NCBI RefSeq assembly: GCF_016653615.1
Contig: NZ_CP067393.1
Location: 1,565,673-1,629,672 of the forward strand
DNA from: Entomomonas asaccharolytica
GTDB lineage: Bacteria; Pseudomonadota; Gammaproteobacteria; Pseudomonadales; Pseudomonadaceae
DNA length: 64,000 bases
Direction: 5' to 3'
The notes beneath the pieces are model-generated. The model did not search any database. It saw only the letters and a program-made list of their open reading frames with translations, and was not told the DNA's origin. Position numbers and translations under genes: made by a program. Below are positions 11,715 to 21,430 of the stretch, one piece after another; position 1 is the stretch's first letter, and each line of letters starts with the position of its first letter.

Positions 11715-12284
11715 CTATTTTAATTTACTAGCAATTTCAGTTACACGTTTACCTAGTGCCTTAGCTGCTTCCAGGTCTCCTTTGTGTGGTGCTTCCTCGG
11801 GAGAAGCATCAGAAGGAGAGATAGCCATTACTCCAATCGAACCACCAGACCAGTTAGTATCGGCAGAAGTATTAGTTTTAGTATTTGAGGGTGGTAAACC
11901 TAAACCCACCCAAATTTGACCATGTTGTTGCGCTAGGGTAAATAGATAGTTTAAGGTTTGACCTTTATCGCCATTGGTAGAAGCTGAATTAGTAAAACCT
12001 GATGCTACTTTATTTTGCCATTGTCGCATAAACCAGATTTTAGAAGTAGTATCAGCAAATTTCTTAAATTGCCAAGCAGGGCCAGCCATATAAGTAGGGC
12101 TACCATAAATAATGGCATCAGCTTCACCAAGTTCTTCAAAATCACTATCTGATAAATCACCTTGTTGGCTAATAGCATACAGTTTAACGTTTGCGCCATT
12201 ATCTGCGGCACCTTGTTGTACTGCTTCTGCTAGTTTTTTAGTATGGCCATAACCACTAAAATATACGATTGCTACTGTAGTCAT
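11715..12284 (-). CDS. Flavodoxin-family FMN protein (WrbA/NAD(P)H-quinone reductase-like)
   Basis: A 189-residue flavodoxin-like fold. The FMN phosphate loop is near the start (YFSGYGHTKKLAEAV), followed by YGSPTYMAGPAWQFKKF and the NSASTNGDKGQTL block typical of the NADPH-dependent FMN reductase and WrbA group. Such enzymes are cytoplasmic and reduce quinones or flavins in two-electron steps. A GG-rich segment (NWSGGSIGVMAISPSDASPEEAPHKGDL) near the C-terminus also fits this group. It is a single gene with its own spacing on both sides. Confidence 0.8.
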   Translation of the reverse strand: MTTVAIVYFSGYGHTKKLAEAVQQGAADNGANVKLYAISQQGDLSDSDFEELGEADAIIYGSPTYMAGPAWQFKKFADTTSKIWFMRQWQNKVASGFTNSASTNGDKGQTLNYLFTLAQQHGQIWVGLGLPPSNTKTNTSADTNWSGGSIGVMAISPSDASPEEAPHKGDLEAAKALGKRVTEIASKLK

Positions 12285-12635
12285 ATTAAATCCTTATTTT
12301 TTACTTAACTCTATTTTGGAAAAACATACTATTTATTTTAAGTGTTTTTAAGATAATAATAAGACCTTTATATGGGTATTATTGTTGCATAAATGGAACA
12401 GATAGGTAGTGTTATTAGTATTATGATTTGGCTAGTTATGTTTTGCTATTTGTAACATAGAAATTGAGTTGTATAAAAAGTCTTATAGAAAAAGGTTAAT
12501 TATTAATTACCCCCTCCTATTAGATAATTTTATTCCCAATGAAAAAGGCTAATAATTAGTTTTGTATGATTTAAAACCATATTGTTTAAACATGAGTTTT
12601 CAGTAGTTATTGACTGGTTATGATGGAGAAATCTG
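12285..12635. other. Intergenic region between divergent genes, nothing recognised
   Basis: These 351 AT-rich bases separate two divergent genes and must hold their promoters. I see no convincing promoter pair, inverted repeat or small gene. Confidence 0.5.
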
Positions 12636-13721
12636 ATGAAGCTTCTTAAATTGCGACACTTCAAGTTATACAGTAGCTTTTTGGCTACCTTAGTATGTTT
12701 TATTGCTACCAGTGATGCTTGTACCCGTATAGTTTTTTTAGGTGACAATCAACAAATAATTACCGCACGGTCTATGGATTGGAAAGATGAAATTGATACT
12801 AACCTATGGATTTTTCCAAGAGGAATTGAACGTAATGGTTTAGTAGGCGACCAATCAATTAGTTGGCAGTCAAAATATGGCAGTGTGATTGCTTCAAGTT
12901 ATGATGTAGCAACAACCGATGGTGTTAATGAAAAAGGTTTAGTAGCAAATTTATTATGGCTAGCAGAATCACAGTACTCTAACAAACCTTCATCTGGACA
13001 TACGTTATCAATTTCTATTTGGGCGCAATTTATGCTCGATAATTTTGCAACAGTGGCAGAGGCAGTAGATTATCTACAGCAGAATCCGTTAACAGTAATG
13101 ACTGATAATGTACCAGGGCAAACCCGTTTAGCCACTTTACATCTATCATTATCAGATAGTACAGGTGATAGCGCGATTATAGAATATATTAATGGTGACC
13201 AACTGATTCATCACAGTCGTGAATATCAGGTAATGACTAACTCGCCAACTTATGACAAACAGTTAGAAATGGAAAAATATTGGCAAGATGTTGGTGGCCT
13301 CTCATTTTTACCAGGAACTAATCGGGCGGCTGATAGATTTGCTCGTGCCTCTTTTTATATTAATAGTCTTCCAAAACAAGTAGATGATAATACTGCAGTA
13401 GCCAGTGTGTTTAGTGTTATTCGTAATGCTTCTGTTCCCTATGGTTTAACCACAGAAGAATCGCCAGAAATCTCATCAACAAGATGGCGTACATTGTATG
13501 ACCATAAACGTCACCTATACTTTTTTGAATCTGCATTAACCCCTAATGTTTTTTGGACTAATCTAAATCAAATTGATTTTTCAAAAGAAACAGGTAAAGT
13601 GAAAACGCTAAAACTAGGTCAAGGACAGCGTAATACTTTTTCAGGGAATGTAAACAGTCAATATAAAGATAGCGAACCCTTTAAATTTCAAGGTTTAACT
13701 GCAAAACAATTAAGCTATTAA
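12636..13721 (+). CDS. Exported choloylglycine hydrolase-family amidase
   Basis: This is an Ntn-hydrolase of the linear amide C-N hydrolase group, which includes penicillin V acylases, bile salt hydrolases and some N-acyl-homoserine lactone acylases. A signal peptide ends at SDA, and cleavage there would expose Cys29 (CTRIVF) as the N-terminal nucleophile. The conserved ITARSMDW (Arg and Asp), NEKGLVANLLWL, SDSTGDSAIIEY and MTNSPTYDKQL blocks follow. The length is 361 residues. The leader points to a periplasmic or secreted enzyme, as for other gram-negative members. The substrate is not determined by sequence. Confidence 0.88.
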   Translation: MKLLKLRHFKLYSSFLATLVCFIATSDACTRIVFLGDNQQIITARSMDWKDEIDTNLWIFPRGIERNGLVGDQSISWQSKYGSVIASSYDVATTDGVNEKGLVANLLWLAESQYSNKPSSGHTLSISIWAQFMLDNFATVAEAVDYLQQNPLTVMTDNVPGQTRLATLHLSLSDSTGDSAIIEYINGDQLIHHSREYQVMTNSPTYDKQLEMEKYWQDVGGLSFLPGTNRAADRFARASFYINSLPKQVDDNTAVASVFSVIRNASVPYGLTTEESPEISSTRWRTLYDHKRHLYFFESALTPNVFWTNLNQIDFSKETGKVKTLKLGQGQRNTFSGNVNSQYKDSEPFKFQGLTAKQLSY

Positions 13722-13755
13722 AAGAAAAGGATGAATTGGTAAATTAATAGTAATC

Positions 13756-13783
13756 AGTAAGGAAAATATAAATTTTCCTTACT
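13756..13783. terminator. Bidirectional terminator between the amidase gene and rlmI
   Basis: A perfect 11-bp stem, AGTAAGGAAAA with TTTTCCTTACT, has a 6-base loop (TATAAA). The A and T tracts inside the stem give U-runs in either direction between convergent genes. Confidence 0.75.
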
Positions 13784-13807
13784 GTTGCTTTTATGGTAAT
13801 CGCTATT

Positions 13808-15001
13808 TTAGTTAGGTAATACTCGGCATAGTAATGATTTGATATAGCGTGTTTCAACAATGGCAGGATGTACAGGATGATCTGGACCTTGTGAACCACG
13901 CTCTATAATTTGCATAAAACGATCATTATGGCGTGCCGCACCTTGTACAATATCCACTAACGTTTCTTCAGCTAAATGCATAGAGCAAGACGCGCTTACT
14001 AAAAGTCCATCTTTTTCTAATAGTCTAACAGCCAGTTCATTTAAACGATGGTAAGCAGCTTGACCATTTTTGAAGTCTTTTTTACGTTTAATAAAAGCAG
14101 GGGGATCTGCAACAATCACATCAAATTTTTCATTATTGGCTTTTAATTCTTTCATTGCTTCAAATACATCACCTTCAATACAAGTGATTTTTTCTGCTAC
14201 TTTATTTAAGCTAGCATTACGCTCTACACCATCTAAAGCAAAAGCAGATGAATCGATACAGGTTACATCAGTTGCGTCATTAACAGCTGCTTGAATGCCC
14301 CAACCACCAATATAGCTAAATAAATCCAAAACCCGCTTACCTTTCACATAAGGCATAAGATGGACGCGATTAAAACGATGGTCATAGAACCAGCCAGTTT
14401 TTTGACCTTCTAAAATAGGTGCTTCAAAGCTAACCCCATTCTCTTCTAAAGGTGCCCATTCAGGAACATCCCCGTAAGCCACTTCTACATAACTAGGTAA
14501 GGATTCTGCATTACGAGATGAGCTATCGTTTTTCCATACGATGCCTTTTGGTTTTAATACTTGAAGCAGTGCCGCTAGCACTTCATCTTTATGTTGCTCC
14601 ATCGCAGCTGAATTTAATTGTGCCACTAGAATATTACCAAAACGATCAACAATAAGACCCGGTAATAGATCAGAATCACCATACACCAAGCGATAATATG
14701 GCTTATTAAAAATTCGTTCTCTTAATGATAGAGCTACTTGTATACGATGTACTAATAATGATTTACCCAATAGGTGCTCAGTATTTCTAGAAATAATTCT
14801 TGCACAAATTAGGTTATTAGGGCTTAACACTACCACAGCTAAAGGTTTACCAGTGGAGTTTTCTAAAACTGCTTGCTCGCCACTAATAAATCCCTGTAAA
14901 GGAGAAACTTGGTTATTTATTTCATTACTATAAACCCATAAATGACCAGCACGAATACGACGATCTGCATTAGGATTAAGGCGTAAAATGGGTAATGTCA
15001 T
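13808..15001 (-). CDS. rlmI: 23S rRNA m5C1962 methyltransferase RlmI
   Basis: This SAM-dependent methyltransferase modifies cytosine 1962 of 23S rRNA. An N-terminal PUA domain (LRLNPNADRRIRAGHLWVYSNEI onward) is followed by an EEHB-like segment and a Rossmann domain. SAM motif I is DLFSYIGGWGIQA, motif IV is VADPPAFIKRKKDF, and the catalytic cysteine lies in SASCSMHL. It has 397 residues, as in E. coli (396). It is a single gene, facing away from mutS. Confidence 0.93.
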   Translation of the reverse strand: MTLPILRLNPNADRRIRAGHLWVYSNEINNQVSPLQGFISGEQAVLENSTGKPLAVVVLSPNNLICARIISRNTEHLLGKSLLVHRIQVALSLRERIFNKPYYRLVYGDSDLLPGLIVDRFGNILVAQLNSAAMEQHKDEVLAALLQVLKPKGIVWKNDSSSRNAESLPSYVEVAYGDVPEWAPLEENGVSFEAPILEGQKTGWFYDHRFNRVHLMPYVKGKRVLDLFSYIGGWGIQAAVNDATDVTCIDSSAFALDGVERNASLNKVAEKITCIEGDVFEAMKELKANNEKFDVIVADPPAFIKRKKDFKNGQAAYHRLNELAVRLLEKDGLLVSASCSMHLAEETLVDIVQGAARHNDRFMQIIERGSQGPDHPVHPAIVETRYIKSLLCRVLPN

Positions 15002-15154
15002 CTGTTAAGCTCATTAGAAATTTAAAATTAATTACTAGAATAACAGATAACATACTGGCATGGGTATAGTTATACAGAAGGTGTTATTATTGTGACAGGT
15101 AAGGCATAATATATTATTTAAATTCTCCCATTGGTCTAATAAGAAAATCATTCT

Positions 15155-17749
15155 ATGGATAAAATTGATCTCTCATCACATACACCTATGATGCAACAGT
15201 ACTTGGGGATAAAGCAGGACTACCCAAGCCAATTATTGTTTTATCGAATGGGAGATTTCTATGAGCTATTTTTTGAGGATGCTAAAAGAGCTTCTAAGTT
15301 ATTAGATATTACCTTAACGGCTCGTGGTAATTCGGCAGGCAATCCCATTCCTATGGCAGGCGTACCTTTTCATTCAGTAGAAGGTTATTTAGCAAAATTG
15401 GTAAAGCTAGGCGAGTCTGTTGTTATCTGTGAACAGGTTGGTGATCCTGCTACCAGTAAAGGGCCAGTAGAACGTAAAGTAGTTCGTATTATTACCCCAG
15501 GTACAGTAACAGATGAAGCGTTATTAGAAGATAGAAGAGATAATTTATTAATCGCTGTATTTGGCGATGAAAAATGCTTTGGTATAGCTGTATTAGATAT
15601 TGCCAGTGGCCGTTTTTCTGTGCAAGAACTACAAGGCTGGGACAGTTTATTAGCTGAGTTAGAAAGATTAAATCCAGCAGAACTACTGTATCCAGATGAT
15701 TGGCCAATGGGCTTACCTATTGAAAAACGTAAGGGAGCACATCGACGCCCAATTTGGGATTTTGATCGAGATACGGCATTTAAAGGGCTTTGTGAACAGT
15801 TTGGTACACAGGATTTAGCAGGGTTTGGTTGTCAAAATTTAAAATTAGCTATTGGTGCAGCAGGTTGTTTGCTTATCTATGCCAAGGAAACACAACGTAC
15901 AGCCTTACCCCATATTCAAGGGCTACACCATGAGCGTATAGAAGACAGCGTAATCTTAGACAGTGCCAGTAGACGCAATTTAGAAATAGATACTAATCTC
16001 AATGGTGGTTTGGATAATACTTTACTGGCAGTACTAGACCGTTGCCAAACTACCATGGGCAGTCGGTTACTAGCTCGATGGTTAAATAAACCGTTACGTC
16101 AAATTAAGGTTATTCAATCAAGGCAAGCCGCTATCGCTTGTTTATTGAATAATTATTGTTTTGAACCTATGCAACCCCTGTTAAAAGAAATAGGGGATAT
16201 GGAGCGAATATTAGCGAGAATAGGTTTACGAAATGCAAGACCAAGAGATTTAGCTAAACTACGTGATTCACTAATTATTTTACCTGCGGTACAAGCAAAA
16301 TTAAATTGTTTAGAAGATAGCAAATTACAAAAGCTTGCGCAGTATATTACAGCATATCCTGAGCTATCGACTACCTTACAAAAAGCCATTATTGAAAATC
16401 CACCTGTGGTGATTCGCGAGGGTGGTGTATTAGCAGAGGGCTATGATCAAGAGCTAGATGATCTACGCAATATCAGTGAAAATGCAGGCCAATACCTGAT
16501 GGACCTTGAAGTTCGCGAAAAAGAAAGAACAGGCATAGCTACCTTAAAAGTAGGCTATAACCGTGTTCATGGATACTATATTGAGATTTCTAAGGCTCAA
16601 GCAGGCAATGCAGAGATTCCTGTAGATTATATTCGTCGACAAACCTTAAAAGGGGCTGAGCGTTATATTACCCCTGAGCTGAAAGAGTTTGAAGATAAAG
16701 CATTATCAGCAAAAAGCCGTGCCTTAGCTAGAGAAAAAGCGCTTTATGATGAGTTAATAGAAAAGCTTATCTTACAATTACAGCCATTACAAAAAACTGC
16801 AGAAGCCGTAGCAAAATTGGATGTACTCTGTAATTTAGCTGAAAGAGCTTTAAATCTAAATCTTAATTGTCCAGAGTTTGTTGAAGAAACGGGTATACAT
16901 ATTGAGCAAGGTCGCCATCTTGTAGTTGAACAAGTACTAGAAACACCCTTTGTAGCCAATGATGTTACCTTAAATGATCAAACCCGCATGTTGATTATTA
17001 CAGGGCCTAATATGGGCGGTAAATCCACTTATATGCGACAGACAGCATTAATTGTTTTATTGGCTCATATTGGAAGTTATGTGCCAGCACAAATTTGTAA
17101 GCTATCCTTAGTGGATAGAATTTTTACCCGTATTGGCTCAAGTGATGATTTAGCAGGTGGTCGTTCAACCTTTATGGTGGAAATGACAGAAACAGCAAAT
17201 ATTTTACATAATGCCACTGCACAAAGTTTAGTATTAATGGACGAAGTAGGACGTGGTACTAGTACTTTTGACGGGCTTTCTTTAGCGTGGGCGGCTGCCG
17301 AATACTTAGCTAAACTAAAAGCCTTTACTTTGTTTGCGACCCATTATTTTGAATTAACCACCTTACCAGAAACCCTAGCAAATGTAGCCAATGTTCACCT
17401 TAAAGCGGCAGAATATAACGATACTATTGTCTTTTTACATCATGTAATCACAGGGCCTGCTAGTCAAAGTTATGGCTTGGCAGTCGCAAAATTAGCAGGT
17501 GTTCCACAAACTGTAATTAATAGAGCCAAAGAGCATTTAGCTAAGCTAGAGGCTACAGCTATTAATACGACGGTTTCTAGCCAAACATTGAATTACACTG
17601 AGTCTACTATATCAGCACCGATTCAGGCAGATTTATTTAGTACACCCACTCATCCAGTTATAGAAGAGTTGGCTATGGTTAATCTAAATGAATTAACACC
17701 TTTTAAAGCCTTAGAATTATTATATGGATGGCAAAAGAAGATTAAATAA
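15155..17749 (+). CDS. mutS: DNA mismatch repair protein MutS
   Basis: This mismatch sensor and ABC-type ATPase binds mispairs and recruits MutL. The mismatch-reading FYEL (Phe-x-Glu) motif lies in [11 protein letters not shown] near residue 34. Connector, lever and clamp domains follow. The Walker A is GPNMGGKS (617-624) and the Walker B is [14 protein letters not shown], followed by [11 protein letters not shown]. It has 864 residues, as expected (853 in E. coli). The C-terminal tail is variable, as usual. A pseudomonad-style neighbourhood follows, with fdxA close by. Confidence 0.98.
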   Translation: MDKIDLSSHTPMMQQYLGIKQDYPSQLLFYRMGDFYELFFEDAKRASKLLDITLTARGNSAGNPIPMAGVPFHSVEGYLAKLVKLGESVVICEQVGDPATSKGPVERKVVRIITPGTVTDEALLEDRRDNLLIAVFGDEKCFGIAVLDIASGRFSVQELQGWDSLLAELERLNPAELLYPDDWPMGLPIEKRKGAHRRPIWDFDRDTAFKGLCEQFGTQDLAGFGCQNLKLAIGAAGCLLIYAKETQRTALPHIQGLHHERIEDSVILDSASRRNLEIDTNLNGGLDNTLLAVLDRCQTTMGSRLLARWLNKPLRQIKVIQSRQAAIACLLNNYCFEPMQPLLKEIGDMERILARIGLRNARPRDLAKLRDSLIILPAVQAKLNCLEDSKLQKLAQYITAYPELSTTLQKAIIENPPVVIREGGVLAEGYDQELDDLRNISENAGQYLMDLEVREKERTGIATLKVGYNRVHGYYIEISKAQAGNAEIPVDYIRRQTLKGAERYITPELKEFEDKALSAKSRALAREKALYDELIEKLILQLQPLQKTAEAVAKLDVLCNLAERALNLNLNCPEFVEETGIHIEQGRHLVVEQVLETPFVANDVTLNDQTRMLIITGPNMGGKSTYMRQTALIVLLAHIGSYVPAQICKLSLVDRIFTRIGSSDDLAGGRSTFMVEMTETANILHNATAQSLVLMDEVGRGTSTFDGLSLAWAAAEYLAKLKAFTLFATHYFELTTLPETLANVANVHLKAAEYNDTIVFLHHVITGPASQSYGLAVAKLAGVPQTVINRAKEHLAKLEATAINTTVSSQTLNYTESTISAPIQADLFSTPTHPVIEELAMVNLNELTPFKALELLYGWQKKIK

Positions 17750-17913
17750 TACAAGGTATTAAACATTACTTACGAGTTGTTAAAGGTTGCTAGTATATTA
17801 ATGAGTTTATAAAGCAAATTATTAGCTGTATTTTTAAACCACTCCAGTAAGATGAAAAGTATATTTATATCTTAGTTGTAGTTTTTTGTGGACAAACAAA
17901 AAAATAAAGGTGT

Positions 17914-18576
17914 ATGTTAATATGGATGATTACAGATGATTTATTTAAAAATGACAGTGAGCTTAACCAAATAAGGTTAGGTGAGGGAACATTATTAATT
18001 CGTCATTTTATTGCTAGTTATGCTTCCGAAATTATTAAAGAGTTAGAAAAAATAACCAAGCAGGCTCCTTTTAGAAAAATGTTAACACCCAATGGCCATA
18101 AAATGTCAGTAGCTATGACGAATTGTGGGGAAATTGGTTGGATCACTGATTTAAAAGGTTATCACTATACACAACAAGATCCTATAACTCAGCGAAAATG
18201 GCCTGATATGCCTAATTTATTTAGAGAATTAGCCCTGCAAGCAGCCAATTTTGCGGGTTATCCTAATTTTAAACCTGATGGTTGCTTAATTAATCGTTAT
18301 TTAGTGGGCAGCAAATTGTCACTGCATCAAGATAAAGATGAAAAAAATCTAAAAGCCCCCATTGTTTCTTTTTCTTTAGGTATACCAGCCACTTTTCAAT
18401 GGGGTGGATTAAAACGAACTGACCGTCTAGAAAAATTGATACTCTCTCATGGCGATGTTTTGGTTTGGGGAGGAGTTGATAGATTACGTTTTCATGGTAT
18501 CTTGCCAATTAAAGCAAATACTCATCAAACATTGGGGGCGCAACGTATTAACATCACCTTTAGACAGTTTTATTAG
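17914..18576 (+). CDS. alkB: Alpha-ketoglutarate-dependent DNA repair dioxygenase AlkB
   Basis: AlkB oxidatively removes methyl groups from N1-methyladenine and N3-methylcytosine. The iron ligands are His138 and Asp140 (LHQDKDE) and His194 (RFHGILP), the same spacing as E. coli His131, Asp133 and His187. The 2-oxoglutarate arginine is in the terminal RINITFRQFY. It has 220 residues. The ATG is preceded by AAAGGTG. It lies between mutS and fdxA, so two repair genes are neighbours, but the 164-base gap gives no proof of a shared transcript. Confidence 0.95.
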   Translation: MLIWMITDDLFKNDSELNQIRLGEGTLLIRHFIASYASEIIKELEKITKQAPFRKMLTPNGHKMSVAMTNCGEIGWITDLKGYHYTQQDPITQRKWPDMPNLFRELALQAANFAGYPNFKPDGCLINRYLVGSKLSLHQDKDEKNLKAPIVSFSLGIPATFQWGGLKRTDRLEKLILSHGDVLVWGGVDRLRFHGILPIKANTHQTLGAQRINITFRQFY

Positions 18577-18717
18577 TACGCGATTTATCAACAAAAAATG
18601 TTATAATACATACTATTAATTATATTGATATAACTAAAAAAACAGTCTAAAGCTGCCAAAGAAGTTATAAAAACTGTTAGAATTACATCCGCTGCCGTGA
18701 GCGTGAGGAGAACTTGA

Positions 18718-19041
18718 ATGACCTTTGTTGTCACTGATAACTGTATTAAATGTAAATATACTGATTGTGTAGAAGTTTGCCCTGTGGATTGTTTTTATGA
18801 AGGACCTAATTTTCTGGTGATTAATCCAGATGAGTGTATCGATTGTGCTTTATGTGAGCCTGAGTGTCCTGCTAAAGCTATATTCTCTGAAGATGAGTTA
18901 CCCGATAATATGCAGCAATTTGTAGAAATTAATACAGAGTTATCAGCTACTTGGCCTAATATTACTGAGAAAAAGGATGCATTACCAGATGCAGCTGAAT
19001 GGGATGGTGTAAAAGATAAATTACAGTATTTGGAGCGCTAA
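18718..19041 (+). CDS. fdxA: 7Fe ferredoxin FdxA
   Basis: A small electron carrier with one [3Fe-4S] and one [4Fe-4S] cluster. The two cysteine sets are [17 protein letters not shown] near the N-terminus and [15 protein letters not shown] near residue 40. The length is 107 residues, the usual size of the pseudomonad and Azotobacter FdI-like family, with the conserved acidic C-terminal extension. AGGAG precedes the ATG. mutS-fdxA linkage is common in Pseudomonas. Confidence 0.95.
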   Translation: MTFVVTDNCIKCKYTDCVEVCPVDCFYEGPNFLVINPDECIDCALCEPECPAKAIFSEDELPDNMQQFVEINTELSATWPNITEKKDALPDAAEWDGVKDKLQYLER

Positions 19042-19053
19042 TCAGTATCCATG

Positions 19054-19093
19054 TAAAAAACACCATTGTGTTTTACAACAATGGTGTTTTTTA
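19054..19093 (+). terminator. Terminator after fdxA
   Basis: The stem is AAAACACCATTG with CAATGGTGTTTT, with a loop of about 10 bases, and is followed by a T-run. It lies a few bases after the fdxA stop. Confidence 0.8.
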
Positions 19094-19122
19094 TTTTATA
19101 GAAGTTAATGTAGGGGTATACA

Positions 19123-20076
19123 ATGCGTGATGGTTTTGCTTGGCTTGAGAAACATTTTTATCAAGTCAAAGATACTAAAGATCAGCAACAATATGCTGCA
19201 GTGATTGATCAACTACAAATATTTATAGATAAATATCGCAATGTAATAGATGTAGAAGAACAAGTTCTGGTAGCTAAGGCATTAGAATACCAACTGATAT
19301 TATATGTTTTGAATGATCAACAAGAACAAGCTGAACGTGTTGAAAGTATTCTTAATGAAGAGTTTTTTGGTATTCATAAGATTGGCAAAGCGATAGATGT
19401 TAATCCAAATGCACCTGTTACTAATGGCAAATTAAATCTCCCTAGTAATTTACTAGATATGAATCGTTTAAAACAATTTGCTATTAAACAAAAAGGCATA
19501 AGTAAATCAAAATTATTAGGTTGGGTTTTAAAAATAGCGGGCTTATTATTAATAGCTTTAGCGGCATGGTTGTTTAGTATTAATTGGATTTGGACGCCAC
19601 TGATTATTGGGATTGGAGGTGTGTTTTTAAGTAGTATTGGTACACAAGTCACTAATGTTGTAAATCGCTTTTTTAGTACCATTACCTTTAATTTAGGTAC
19701 TATTATTCCAGGTATTGTTATCAAAGTTGAAAAAGAAAGGTACCAAGCTATTTTTATGGCGCCTTTGATGAAAACAAAAGATCAGGCACCACGTTGGGCA
19801 GTCAAAGTGGTTACTTTTAAAAAAGCATTGGGTAAGTTTAAAGAAGGCAGTAGGCTAGCAGGGGTTTGTATATTTGGACAAGAACCAACTGAGTACTATC
19901 AAGATTTTATAGCCAATCCAGTGTGTTTAGGTTATCGTAACGAACTGATACCCTTTAAGGCTAAACAAGTTATTCGAGCAGAAGATTGGCAACGTTTAGA
20001 GAGTGTGGTTGAAGCTTTTAAGAATAATGCTAAAGATTTATTAATTGTAGATCAAGATTTACAGAAGATTAGTTAA
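19123..20076 (+). CDS. Unknown inner-membrane protein with two transmembrane segments
   Basis: I cannot name this 317-residue protein with confidence. An N-terminal helical, soluble part (about 1-130) is followed by two hydrophobic segments (about 131-153 and 156-175). A cytoplasmic C-terminal domain contains GIVIKVEKERYQAIFMAPLM, RWAVKVV and GSRLAGVCIFGQEPTEYY. That last pattern may correspond to a DUF3239-like domain, which is a guess from memory. It has its own RBS (AATGTAGGGG region) and lies between two terminators, so it is transcribed alone. Confidence 0.75.
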   Translation: MRDGFAWLEKHFYQVKDTKDQQQYAAVIDQLQIFIDKYRNVIDVEEQVLVAKALEYQLILYVLNDQQEQAERVESILNEEFFGIHKIGKAIDVNPNAPVTNGKLNLPSNLLDMNRLKQFAIKQKGISKSKLLGWVLKIAGLLLIALAAWLFSINWIWTPLIIGIGGVFLSSIGTQVTNVVNRFFSTITFNLGTIIPGIVIKVEKERYQAIFMAPLMKTKDQAPRWAVKVVTFKKALGKFKEGSRLAGVCIFGQEPTEYYQDFIANPVCLGYRNELIPFKAKQVIRAEDWQRLESVVEAFKNNAKDLLIVDQDLQKIS

Positions 20077-20088
20077 TTAGTGAGTAAT

Positions 20089-20118
20089 AAAAAAGGTAGC
20101 AAACTAGCTACCTTTTTT
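20089..20118. terminator. Bidirectional terminator before purD
   Basis: AAAAAAGGTAGC and GCTACCTTTTTT form a perfect 12-bp stem with a 6-base loop. The A and T tracts at the ends make it work on both strands between convergent genes. Confidence 0.88.
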
Positions 20119-20130
20119 ATTATCTATCGT

Positions 20131-21417
20131 CTATTTATTTTGCTCTCTAGCAATTGCTTGATAACCAATATCTTTACGATAGAAGCAACCATTCCAATTA
20201 ATTTTGTTTGCTAATGAATAAGCATTTTGTTGAGCTTCTAGCACTGTATTACCCAGTGCAGTTGCACAAAGTACACGACCACCATTAGTAACTACTTTTC
20301 CTTCTTTTAAGGCTGTGCCTGCATGGAATACTTTACCATGATCACTGGTAGCTTGTTGCAAGCCAGTGATTTCATCACCCTTTGCATAGTCTGAAGGATA
20401 GCCTGCGGCAGCTAAAACAACACCTAAACTACAACGCTGATCCCAATTTGCTTCAATGGTATTTAATTTATTAGCTAAAGCTGCTTCTACTAAATCCACT
20501 AAACTTGATTGTAAACGGAGCATAATAGGTTGTGTTTCAGGATCACCAAAACGACAGTTAAACTCGATAACCTTTGGATTACCTGCTTTATCAATCATTA
20601 ACCCTGCGTAAAGGAAACCCGTGTATACATTACCTTCTTTGGCCATACCACGCACAGTAGGATAAATAACTTCATCCATCACGCGTTGATGTACTTCTGC
20701 AGTGACTACAGGGGCAGGGGAGTAAGCGCCCATACCACCGGTGTTGGGGCCTGTGTCACCATCACCTACACGCTTGTGGTCTTGGCTAGTTGCCATAGGT
20801 AACACATGTTCACCATCAACCATCACAATAAAGCTGGCTTCTTCACCTTCTAAAAACTCTTCAATAACAACACGAGCACCTGCATCACCAAATGCATTAC
20901 CAGAAAGCATATCTCTAACAGCTGCTTCTGCTTCATCAAGTGTCATTGCCACAATAACACCTTTACCAGCAGCTAATCCATCTGCTTTAATAACAATAGG
21001 AGCGCCTTTTTCTTTTAGATAGGTAAGGGCAGGTTCAATTTCAGTAAAATTTTGATAACTAGCGGTAGGAATATGATGACGTGCTAAGAAATCTTTAGTA
21101 AAGGCTTTAGAACCTTCTAATTGCGCAGCTTCAGCAGTTGGGCCAAAACATTTTAAACCACGTTGTCTAAATAAGTTTACCACACCTTTTACTAAGGGAG
21201 CTTCTGGCCCAACAATGGTTAAATTAACATTTTTCTCTGCAAAATCAGCTAGTTTTTGTATCTCTAAAACATCAATAGCCACATTTTCACATTTATGTTC
21301 AATCGCTGTACCTGCATTGCCTGGAGCAACAAATACTTTTTCTACTTGTGGGTCTTTTGCTACTTTCCAAGCTAAGGCATGTTCACGACCGCCACTGCCT
21401 ATAATTAATACATTCAT
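20131..21417 (-). CDS. purD: Phosphoribosylamine-glycine ligase PurD
   Basis: This ATP-grasp enzyme makes glycinamide ribonucleotide, the second step of purine synthesis. Diagnostic blocks are the N-terminal VLIIGSGGREHALAWK, GPEAPLVKG, IKADGLAAGKGV, the GDTGPNTGGMGAYSPAP loop and FNCRFGDPETQP. The length is 428 residues. It is last in the dusB-fis-purH-purD cluster, 13 bases after purH, and is followed by a terminator. Confidence 0.98.
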   Translation of the reverse strand: MNVLIIGSGGREHALAWKVAKDPQVEKVFVAPGNAGTAIEHKCENVAIDVLEIQKLADFAEKNVNLTIVGPEAPLVKGVVNLFRQRGLKCFGPTAEAAQLEGSKAFTKDFLARHHIPTASYQNFTEIEPALTYLKEKGAPIVIKADGLAAGKGVIVAMTLDEAEAAVRDMLSGNAFGDAGARVVIEEFLEGEEASFIVMVDGEHVLPMATSQDHKRVGDGDTGPNTGGMGAYSPAPVVTAEVHQRVMDEVIYPTVRGMAKEGNVYTGFLYAGLMIDKAGNPKVIEFNCRFGDPETQPIMLRLQSSLVDLVEAALANKLNTIEANWDQRCSLGVVLAAAGYPSDYAKGDEITGLQQATSDHGKVFHAGTALKEGKVVTNGGRVLCATALGNTVLEAQQNAYSLANKINWNGCFYRKDIGYQAIAREQNK

Positions 21418-21430
21418 TGTCTAGCTCCTA

